NCBI GenBank assembly: GCA_902782985.1
Contig: CACZPC010000019.1
Coordinates: 1-16,228, forward strand
DNA from: Oscillospiraceae bacterium
GTDB taxonomy: Bacteria; Bacillota; Clostridia; Saccharofermentanales; Saccharofermentanaceae
Length of the DNA stretch: 16,228 nt
Reading direction: 5' to 3'
Shown here: piece after piece, positions 7,900 to 16,228 of the stretch
Layout of the letters: every line of letters begins with the position of its first letter
Position numbering within the stretch: the first letter of the stretch is position 1
Position numbers and translations under genes: made by a program
The notes under the pieces: model-generated
Told to the model about the DNA's origin: nothing
The model's input: the letters and a program-made list of their open reading frames with translations, nothing else
Database searches by the model: none

Positions 7900-7963
7900 G
7901 AAAAAATCAATTTTTTCGTCGGATATGTCATTGATGCGAAAGGCGGTTGAATGATAAGTTCAA
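7900..7963. promoter_or_regulatory. Palindromic operator candidates in the divergent regulator/GH39 control region
   Basis: The 189-bp gap between the divergent genes (7813-8001) holds two symmetric elements. The first is GAAAAAAT-CA-ATTTTTTC (7900-7917), an 18-bp palindrome with only the central CA unpaired. The second is TTGAA-N7-TTCAA (7947-7963), which overlaps ATGAT/ATCAT symmetry. They lie between the candidate minus-strand promoter and the GH39 ribosome binding site (GGAGG at 7989-7993). No convincing plus-strand promoter or CcpA cre site was found. The repeats are seen directly; binding by the neighbouring AraC-type protein is inference. Confidence 0.35.
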
Positions 7964-8001
7964 ATCATAAGGCTGCGAGCTCTTTCCCGGAGGTATGATG
8001 C

Positions 8002-11074
<3,073 letters not shown>

Positions 11075-11104
11075 TAGTTTTTCTTCTTCATTATATATCT
11101 GTCT

Positions 11105-11138
11105 CAAAAAGACCTCGGATGCGTTCGGGGTCTTTTTG
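11105..11138 (+). terminator. Intrinsic terminator after the GH39-GH51 operon
   Basis: CAAAAAGACC (11105-11114) pairs perfectly with GGTCTTTTTG (11129-11138). The helix continues inward through 11115-11119 with 11124-11128, including two G-U pairs, to a TGCG loop. The T-rich right arm supplies the U tract. It lies 31 bp after the GH51 stop. Confidence 0.85.
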
Positions 11139-11181
11139 ATATCGCGCCAAAAGTGAGGCAATTTCACAGCATCATGAATTG

Positions 11182-11209
11182 TTTACATTTAGGAAAGATT
11201 TTCTATCCT
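11182..11209 (+). promoter_or_regulatory. Candidate promoter with overlapping inverted repeat before the flavin reductase gene
   Basis: TTTACA (11182-11187) and TATCCT (11204-11209) are 16 bp apart and could be -35 and -10 elements. Transcription would start near 11216, about 43 bases before the ATG at 11259. The spacer and -10 coincide with an imperfect inverted repeat, AGGAAAGA (11191-11198) with TCTATCCT (11202-11209), which has one mismatch. Such overlap would suit a repressor, but no regulator is identified. Confidence 0.4.
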
Positions 11210-11258
11210 TTGGTTTGTTAAACTCGAATTAGAAACAATAAAGGGACGGAGGTCTTTT

Positions 11259-11840
11259 ATGAGTATTGAATTCGATGCACACAATTCCGTGATCACACCC
11301 GAAGGAGTCTTTGTTATCGGTACATATGACGAGAGCGGAAAGCCTAATGCCATGACTGCCGCGTGGGGAATACAGTCGGATTTCGGTGAGATCACTATCT
11401 ATCTGAGTAAGCATAAGACAACTGATAATATTGAGAAGACGGGTGAGTTCACCGTGGCTGCAGGTACGGTCGATACCGTTACGATCTGTGACTATTTCGG
11501 TATTGAGAGCGGTAATAACGTGGATAAGATCGCCAAGGCGGGATGTACCGTAACCAAAGCTCCCAATGTCAATGCTCCGATCATAGAAGGATTCCCTCTT
11601 GTGCTCGAATGTAAGTGCAGATCGTGGGATCCTTCGACAGGGATACTGGTAGGAGAGATCGTCGCACAGCAGGTTGACGAATCCATAATTACAGACGGAC
11701 ATGTTGATCTCGGGAAGATGAGGCCCATTATCTATGATACGGGTATGCAGACGTACAGAGTCATAGGCGAAGTAGTCGCCAAGGCATACAGTGAGGGATT
11801 GAAGATCAAGAAGTCCGGCGACGGTAAATGGGATAACTGA
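11259..11840 (+). CDS. Flavin reductase-like domain protein (flavoredoxin type)
   Basis: This 193-residue protein belongs to the FMN-binding split-barrel group of flavin reductases and flavoredoxins. The N-terminal half shows the fold's typical pattern: FVIGTYDESGKPNAMTAAW (18-36), followed by the strand ITIYLS and the segment KHKTTDNIEKTGEFTV (51-66), where FMN contacts usually occur. The C-terminal third, with LECKCRSWDPSTGILVGEIV (115-134), is the expected barrel closure. It is probably a soluble FMN protein that passes electrons from NAD(P)H or ferredoxin to an unknown acceptor. GGACGGAGG lies seven bases before the ATG. It is the first gene of a three-gene run; the Fe-S aldo/keto reductase follows after 42 bp, which suggests a joint redox role. 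The physiological substrate cannot be inferred. Confidence 0.85.
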   Translation: MSIEFDAHNSVITPEGVFVIGTYDESGKPNAMTAAWGIQSDFGEITIYLSKHKTTDNIEKTGEFTVAAGTVDTVTICDYFGIESGNNVDKIAKAGCTVTKAPNVNAPIIEGFPLVLECKCRSWDPSTGILVGEIVAQQVDESIITDGHVDLGKMRPIIYDTGMQTYRVIGEVVAKAYSEGLKIKKSGDGKWDN

Positions 11841-11882
11841 CGGTTATTCTTCTTTAGCCGAGATGAAGGGAGGTGACATGTT

Positions 11883-12893
11883 ATGAGAATGATCACACTT
11901 GGTAAGACCGGTATTACTACACCTCAGAATGCGTTCAGTACGTTGCCGCTTCAGGGAGTGGAACTTGATACGGCCGTAACGATGCTTCGAAATGCTCACG
12001 ACGGCGGAATGACTTTTTTTGATACCGCGCGTTCCTATGCAAGCAGTGAAGTGAAGATGGGTATTGCTTTCGACGGTATCCGTGATGAGGTCATACTTGC
12101 GTCGAAGACGATGGCGGATACGCCCGGTAAGTTTAAAGCCGATCTTGAAGCGACCCTTAGGAATCTTCGTACCGATCATCTCGACATCTATCAGTTCCAC
12201 TTCATGACTCAGTGCTATCGCCCGGGTGACGGAACCGGAATGTATGAAGCGATGCAGGAAGCAAAAAGGCAGGGAAAGATCCTTCATATAGGTGCGGCAT
12301 CACATAAGATAGCCGTTGCCGAGGAGATCGTCGATTCCGGTCTTTATGAGACGATCAATTTTCCTTTCTCATATCTTGCGAGCGAGCGCGACGTGGATCT
12401 TGTCAGAAGATGTGAGGATAACGGAGTCGGATTTATCGCATCTAAGGGACTTGCAGGCGGTATCCTTACAAATGCCAAGGCCTGCATGGCTTTTATGACC
12501 AAGCATAATGTGTTGCCTGTATGGGGTATCCAGACTCCCGATGAGCTTTATCAGTGGCTTGAGTTCTTTGATAAGGAGCCTGAGCTTAGTGATGAGATCA
12601 GAGAGCTCATCGCATGTGACAGAGAAGAGCTTTCCGGAGACTTCTGCAGAGGCTGCGGTAATTGTATGCCGTGTACCGTTGATATCAAGATCAATCAGTG
12701 TGCAAGGATGATCCAGCTTATGAACAGGCTCTCCGAAGAAGAGTACCTTAGCGATAAATGGAAGAATGAGATGAGAAGGATCGAACGTTGTGTCGAGTGC
12801 GGTGCATGCAGGAAGAAGTGTCCGTACGGATTGGATGTCCCGATGCTCCTTAAGAAGAATCTGGAGAGGTATAAAGAGATAGCGGGGATCTGA
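11883..12893 (+). CDS. Aldo/keto reductase with C-terminal 4Fe-4S domain
   Basis: This 336-residue oxidoreductase has a TIM-barrel aldo/keto reductase domain at about 1-245 with the full catalytic set: Asp47 and Tyr52 in FFDTARSY, Lys75 in ILASKT and His106 in YQFHFM. The C-terminal 90 residues form a ferredoxin-like extension with C255, C258, C261 and C264 (FCRGCGNCMPC), C273, and a classical CxxCxxCxxxCP at 303-313. This architecture is common in anaerobes, where the physiological electron donor is often unknown. The start at 11883 is served by GGGAGG (11868-11873); an ATG at 11878 is out of frame. It lies 42 bp after the flavin reductase gene and only 4 bp before the diguanylate cyclase gene, so the three are probably one transcript. 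The carbonyl substrate is unknown. Confidence 0.92.
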   Translation: MRMITLGKTGITTPQNAFSTLPLQGVELDTAVTMLRNAHDGGMTFFDTARSYASSEVKMGIAFDGIRDEVILASKTMADTPGKFKADLEATLRNLRTDHLDIYQFHFMTQCYRPGDGTGMYEAMQEAKRQGKILHIGAASHKIAVAEEIVDSGLYETINFPFSYLASERDVDLVRRCEDNGVGFIASKGLAGGILTNAKACMAFMTKHNVLPVWGIQTPDELYQWLEFFDKEPELSDEIRELIACDREELSGDFCRGCGNCMPCTVDIKINQCARMIQLMNRLSEEEYLSDKWKNEMRRIERCVECGACRKKCPYGLDVPMLLKKNLERYKEIAGI

Positions 12894-12897
12894 CTTT

Positions 12898-14832
12898 ATG
12901 GGCAGGAGACGCAAGGTAGCCGTTTTTACTTCGAATATGTATGAGACGATGACGCGTGAGATGGAGCACGGTATCATTCAGGGTGCTCTGGATAATGATG
13001 TCAAGGTTATCGTATTTGCAGTATTCAGCGATACTTTCAGCAGTAAGGTCTATGATCAGTATGTCATGTATGATGAGGGTGATATCGTCTCTTTTGAGAT
13101 CCCCGATCTTGATGATTTTGACGGTGTAATACGAATCGATTCCTCGTATCCGCCTTATGCCAAGAGCAAGCTTTTCGAGATACTTGCTAAGACAAATACT
13201 CCGGTCATCAATGTGGGCGGTAAGATAGACGGTTTCAGAAATATGCTGAATAACGAAGCTATTTCGTTTGCCGCGGTCGTTGACCACATAGTTACGGAGC
13301 ACGGCTGCAGGGATATATATCATGTAGCAGGCAAGAAAGAAGAGTATTTCACTTATGAACGTATCGATGCCGTTAAGAAAGTTCTCGAAAGTCACGGCCT
13401 GGAGCTGCCGGATGAGAAGATTTATTTCGGTACTCTCTGGAGAGACTGCGGTGAGAGTGCGGTGCAGTATATCCTTGATGACTGTGCCGAAAGAGGAGTG
13501 AAATATCCTGATGCGATAGTATGTGCCAATGACTATTCGGCTATCGGTGTCTTAAATGCTCTCCGTGACAGAGGTATAGATGTTCCCGGGGACATAATCG
13601 TTACCGGCTTTGACGGTGTTGAAGCTGCTTATCAGGGATATCCGTCCATAACCACGTCAAAGCAGCCTTTTTACGAGATGGGATACGAGAGCATCGTTAC
13701 TCTCAAAAAGCTGTGGGAGGGCACGGAAGTGCCGATGATCGTCAGGACTCCGGGTAAGCTCATGTGTAATCAGTCATGCGGGTGCGCTCCGATGACTACG
13801 GGCAATGTAGAGGATATCAGACAGGTCTACCTCAGTCATATGGGTAAGATGAGCTATCTGATGCAGTCGACTACCAATATGGTCCTGAGTATGTCCAATG
13901 CCAAGGATCATAATGAGTGTTTCCGTGAGATCAGGAAGAATGCGGCGATAGATACGGACTTTAATGCTATGCTCCTGTGTCTGGCGCCGGGATGGGAAGC
14001 ACAGCGTATCGTCGGTGACGAATATGCCAAGCAGGACGAGGAGATCACGGTCGTCTCGGGTTTTATCGGTGATAAGGATGTCAAAAGGCAGGTGATCAGG
14101 AAGAAAGATCTGCTGCCGAAGGATATGCTGGAAGATCCTGATCCGTATTACATCTTCTCGCTTCATCATCTTCAGTATTACATGGGATATCTGATAGTAT
14201 CCCCGAAGATTGACGATATCGAACAGTTATCAATGAAATCCTGGCTCGTCATTATGGGTGCGATGCTGGAGAATTTCAGGATAAGGCAGGCTCTCAATGT
14301 ATCTGTCGAAAGGCTTGAGAATCTTTATAACAGGGATATGCTCACGGGTCTTTACAACAGACGCGGGTATGAGATGTTCTTCAACCGATTCTATAGGGAA
14401 GGTGTTGCCGACGACGGTCTGCTGGCGGTAATGGTCATCGATATGGATGATCTTAAATACGTAAATGATAATTACGGTCATGCGGAAGGCGACTACAGTC
14501 TGTGTACGATAGCCGAAGCCATGACAAATGCAGCGCAGCACGACGAGATATGCATGAGGACCGGCGGTGATGAATTCGTCGTTCTGGCAGGGGATTATTC
14601 GCAGGAGAAGGCAAATGACTTTATTACCCGGCTCAGGGAGCAGATAAGAAAGCGCACGGAGCGTGACAAGAAGACATACCGGGTGGAAGTAAGTGTCGGT
14701 GTCTGTATCAGAAAACTTCAGCATGACGGTATGAAGAGCGTGACTGAGCTTTCCGAGGACTATATGAAAGCGGCCGATGCTCTGATGTACGAAGAGAAGA
14801 GCAAGCATAAGCAACTTAAACAGTCTGATTAA
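12898..14832 (+). CDS. Cytoplasmic LacI-type sugar-sensor domain fused to GGDEF diguanylate cyclase
   Basis: This 644-residue protein joins a sugar-binding sensor to a cyclase that makes c-di-GMP from two GTP. Residues of about 6-290 match the effector domain of LacI/GalR repressors (Peripla_BP_3 type), with AIVCANDYSAIGVLNALRDR (206-225) and DVPGDIIVTGFDG (228-240). The usual N-terminal helix-turn-helix is missing: the sensor begins almost at residue 1. A cysteine cluster (CNQSCGC, 290-296) and an unassigned middle region (about 300-455) follow. The GGDEF domain starts near 470 (NRDMLTGLYNRRGYEMFF) and has an intact catalytic GGDEF at 556-560. The inhibitory RxxD site is not conserved; QHDE occupies that position. 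No signal peptide or membrane helix is visible, so it senses a cytoplasmic ligand. The ribosome binding site is weak (GGGGAT) and the 4-bp gap after the reductase gene suggests translational coupling. Confidence 0.9.
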   Translation: MGRRRKVAVFTSNMYETMTREMEHGIIQGALDNDVKVIVFAVFSDTFSSKVYDQYVMYDEGDIVSFEIPDLDDFDGVIRIDSSYPPYAKSKLFEILAKTNTPVINVGGKIDGFRNMLNNEAISFAAVVDHIVTEHGCRDIYHVAGKKEEYFTYERIDAVKKVLESHGLELPDEKIYFGTLWRDCGESAVQYILDDCAERGVKYPDAIVCANDYSAIGVLNALRDRGIDVPGDIIVTGFDGVEAAYQGYPSITTSKQPFYEMGYESIVTLKKLWEGTEVPMIVRTPGKLMCNQSCGCAPMTTGNVEDIRQVYLSHMGKMSYLMQSTTNMVLSMSNAKDHNECFREIRKNAAIDTDFNAMLLCLAPGWEAQRIVGDEYAKQDEEITVVSGFIGDKDVKRQVIRKKDLLPKDMLEDPDPYYIFSLHHLQYYMGYLIVSPKIDDIEQLSMKSWLVIMGAMLENFRIRQALNVSVERLENLYNRDMLTGLYNRRGYEMFFNRFYREGVADDGLLAVMVIDMDDLKYVNDNYGHAEGDYSLCTIAEAMTNAAQHDEICMRTGGDEFVVLAGDYSQEKANDFITRLREQIRKRTERDKKTYRVEVSVGVCIRKLQHDGMKSVTELSEDYMKAADALMYEEKSKHKQLKQSD

Positions 14833-14857
14833 CAGTATTTCAGTATATTCATCAAAT

Positions 14858-14891
14858 AGCCGCTACTTTACCTCAAAGTATGCGGCTTTTT
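14858..14891 (+). terminator. Intrinsic terminator after the sensor-cyclase gene
   Basis: AGCCGC-TACTTT (14858-14869) pairs with AAAGTA (14875-14880) and GCGGCT (14882-14887), with one bulged T at 14881 and an ACCTC loop. A run of five T residues follows at 14887-14891. It lies 25 bp past the stop codon. Confidence 0.88.
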
Positions 14892-15027
14892 GTCGTATTA
14901 TCGAATCGGATATTTGTCAGGGGTAGGTTTGTGAACAAAGTGTAACTTCAAAGATCATCATGCAACCGGCAGTCTGTATCCGCGTCTATATTCGTGAGCA
15001 AACATTATGTATAACGGAGGCATTAAG

Positions 15028-15069
15028 ATGAGAAGCAGTGATTTCTATAGTGAAAAAGGTAAAAGTTAA
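15028..15069 (+). CDS. Possible 13-residue mini-ORF
   Basis: An ATG at 15028 with CGGAGG (15015-15020) seven bases upstream opens a 13-codon frame (MRSSDFYSEKGKS) that stops with TAA at 15067-15069. An in-frame ATG at 15007 would give 20 residues but has no ribosome binding site. The stop codon overlaps the -35 element of the moxR promoter, so the frame would not be on the main moxR transcript. It could be a leader peptide, a remnant of a decayed gene or chance. The ribosome binding site is better than that of moxR itself. No function is proposed. Confidence 0.25.
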   Translation: MRSSDFYSEKGKS

Positions 15070-15094
15070 CAGTATTTGATAAATGTGATAAAAT
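15066..15094 (+). promoter_or_regulatory. Sigma-A-type promoter of the moxR-DUF58 operon
   Basis: TTAACA (15066-15071) and TAAAAT (15089-15094) are separated by exactly 17 bp, close to consensus for a housekeeping sigma factor. Transcription would begin near 15101, leaving a leader of about 38 bases. An 8-bp stem with one bulged G (TTAG-G-TATT at 15101-15109 with AATACTAA at 15112-15119) sits at the predicted 5' end of the message. Confidence 0.65.
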
Positions 15095-15138
15095 AACTTG
15101 TTAGGTATTTCAATACTAAAGAAAGGGAATAAATCATA

Positions 15139-16128
15139 ATGCAAAATTTCACGGTAATCTCTCAAAGTGAGATCGAACAGGCTCTTGCCATAGCTAAGAG
15201 GATAAATGACTATTATTACGAGAAGATGGTTGGCCAGGCTCAGCTCGGTACATCTCTTCTTATCTCGATGATCATCAACGGACATATCCTGATCGAGTCG
15301 GTACCCGGTCTTGCAAAGACTACGGCTGCCAAGACGATGACGGAGGCCGTAAACGGACGATTCTCACGTATCCAGTGTACGCCTGACCTTCTTCCTTCCG
15401 ATATCATCGGTACTCAGATCCTTAACTATACGACTAATACTTTCGATACGAAGCTCGGTCCCGTTCATGCCAACTTCGTACTTCTCGATGAGATCAACAG
15501 ATCTTCGGCCAAGACACAGTCAGCCATGCTCGAGGTCATGCAGGAGCATCAGACCACTATCGGCGGCGAGAACTATCCCGTGCCCGAGATCTTCATGGTA
15601 ATCGCTACGCAGAACCCCATCGAGCAGGAAGGTACATATGTACTCTCCGAGGCACAGCTCGACAGATTCGCCATCAAGGAGAAGCTTGAGTATCCTACAG
15701 AGGATGAAGAAGTCATGATCCTTAACAGAGTAGAGGCTGACGTATTCTCCAAGGGACAGGCAGTTGTAGGACTTGACAGTGTTAAGTATCTTCAGGAACT
15801 CGTTAAGAAGGTCTATATCGATGAGTCGGTAAAGAGATATATCATCAAGCTTGTTAATGCAACAAGACATCCCAAGAATATCCTTCCCGAGAATCTCACA
15901 CAGTATATGACTATCGGTTCCTCCACCAGAGGTGCCATTACTCTCATGGAAGTATCCAAGGCAGTCGCTCTCCTTAACGGTCGTGATTATGTTACTCCCG
16001 ATGATGTCAAGGCTGAGATCCACAGTGTATTGAGACACAGAGTAACGCTCAACTTCGCAGCCGTAGCTGACGGAGTTACCGAGGATATGATAATCGACGC
16101 GATCATGGGGGCTGTACCCGCACCATGA
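15139..16128 (+). CDS. MoxR-family AAA+ ATPase
   Basis: This 329-residue MoxR-type AAA+ ATPase is probably a cytoplasmic chaperone that helps assemble or activate partner proteins, often with DUF58 and von Willebrand A proteins. Walker A is ESVPGLAKTTAAK (53-65), Walker B is FVLLDEIN (113-120), sensor 1 is IATQNP (155-160), and an arginine follows in QLDRFA (173-178). The pore-proximal TPDLLPSDIIGTQ (81-93) is typical of the family. The length is normal. The ribosome binding site is weak (AAAGGGA), while the promoter upstream is strong. The TGA stop overlaps the ATG of the next gene (ATGA at 16125-16128), so translation of the two is likely coupled. The MoxR-DUF58 pair is very common in bacteria, but its target here is unknown. 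Confidence 0.95.
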   Translation: MQNFTVISQSEIEQALAIAKRINDYYYEKMVGQAQLGTSLLISMIINGHILIESVPGLAKTTAAKTMTEAVNGRFSRIQCTPDLLPSDIIGTQILNYTTNTFDTKLGPVHANFVLLDEINRSSAKTQSAMLEVMQEHQTTIGGENYPVPEIFMVIATQNPIEQEGTYVLSEAQLDRFAIKEKLEYPTEDEEVMILNRVEADVFSKGQAVVGLDSVKYLQELVKKVYIDESVKRYIIKLVNATRHPKNILPENLTQYMTIGSSTRGAITLMEVSKAVALLNGRDYVTPDDVKAEIHSVLRHRVTLNFAAVADGVTEDMIIDAIMGAVPAP

Positions 16129-16228
16129 TCAGCGATTACATTACAAAGGTCAAAGCCAATATAAGCATATTCGCGACTCAGAAGACGAGTTCGGTGCTCG
16201 ACGGTAACTATACTTCGGTATTTATGGG
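16125..16228 (+). CDS. DUF58 domain protein, N-terminal fragment
   Basis: The frame opens at ATG 16125, overlapping the moxR stop by four bases, and runs off the right edge after 34 full codons. The last visible residues, SSVLDGNYTSVFMG, resemble the conserved start of the DUF58 core (usually DGxYxSxFxGxGxEF, before a DxREYxxGD motif that lies outside the window). DUF58 proteins are standard partners of MoxR ATPases, so position and sequence agree. No N-terminal membrane helix is seen in the visible part, whereas many longer DUF58 proteins carry two. The function is not established. Confidence 0.8.
   Translation, partial: MISDYITKVKANISIFATQKTSSVLDGNYTSVFM

Larger units (their letters stand above)
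14892..15138. other. Intergenic region before moxR
   Basis: This 247-bp stretch (306 bp counting from the cyclase stop) holds no recognisable full gene. From left to right I see a small symmetric element TTTGT-GA-ACAAA (14928-14939), a 13-codon open frame with a strong ribosome binding site (15028-15069), a well-formed promoter (15066-15094) and a small hairpin near the predicted transcript start (15101-15119). It becomes AT-rich from about 15040 onward. No tRNA or riboswitch signature was recognised. Confidence 0.6.

Noticed and set aside
11215..11242. Second promoter-like pair TTGTTA / AATAAA before the flavin reductase gene
   Set aside because: Transcription would start near 11249, inside the ribosome binding site, so the upstream pair at 11182-11209 is preferred.
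12369..13395. Two overlapping minus-strand frames (202 and 181 codons) opposite the aldo/keto reductase and the sensor-cyclase genes
   Set aside because: Both are shadows of confidently identified genes and have no domain signal.
14230..14814. A 194-codon minus-strand frame opposite the GGDEF domain
   Set aside because: Antisense to the catalytic domain, and its sequence has no recognisable motif.
14928..14939. Short palindrome TTTGT-GA-ACAAA as an operator
   Set aside because: Five-base arms are expected by chance in a window of this size, and no promoter lies next to it.

Overview
The window looks like a chromosomal piece of an anaerobic, plant-polysaccharide-degrading Clostridia bacterium (Lachnospiraceae or Oscillospiraceae type, gut or rumen). 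This is inferred from the moderate GC content, strong AGGAGG-type ribosome binding sites, the LplB/YtcP-type oligosaccharide ABC permeases followed by a DUF624 (YesL-like) gene, intracellular GH39/GH43/GH51 enzymes, an Fe-S aldo/keto reductase and a sugar-sensor diguanylate cyclase. The species cannot be named from the sequence alone.

Left part (1-1790, + strand): the tail of one CUT1-type ABC permease, a complete second permease and a DUF624 membrane protein, closed by an intrinsic terminator. A 15-bp perfect inverted repeat covers the DUF624 ribosome binding site.

Centre-left (1809-7812, - strand): a co-directional cluster read from right to left: AraC-type regulator, GH43 glycosidase with a C-terminal beta-sandwich-like module, type-B carboxylesterase, FGGY pentulose kinase (probably L-ribulokinase) and L-ribulose-5-phosphate 4-epimerase (AraD). 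A strong hairpin terminator at 1809-1849 can serve both converging units. Centre-right (8002-11138, + strand): a divergent pair, GH39 beta-xylosidase and GH51 alpha-L-arabinofuranosidase, with its own terminator. None of the hydrolases has a signal peptide, so the picture is import of arabinose-containing oligosaccharides by the ABC transporter, cytoplasmic hydrolysis and de-esterification, then L-arabinose catabolism into the pentose phosphate pathway. No pentose isomerase (AraA or XylA) is in the window.

Right part (11182-14891, + strand): a flavin-reductase-family protein, an aldo/keto reductase with a C-terminal ferredoxin-like domain, and a cytoplasmic LacI-type sugar-binding domain fused to a GGDEF diguanylate cyclase. 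They form a probable operon with a visible promoter and terminator. The window ends with a well-formed promoter and a MoxR AAA+ ATPase gene that overlaps the start of a DUF58 gene (cut by the window edge).

No tRNA, rRNA, CRISPR array, insertion sequence or phage gene was recognised. I do not see a clearly new defence or mobile system. The most interesting items are the RBS-covering inverted repeat at 1118-1233, the LacI-sensor/GGDEF fusion and its redox operon, and a 13-codon mini-ORF with a strong ribosome binding site just before the moxR promoter.
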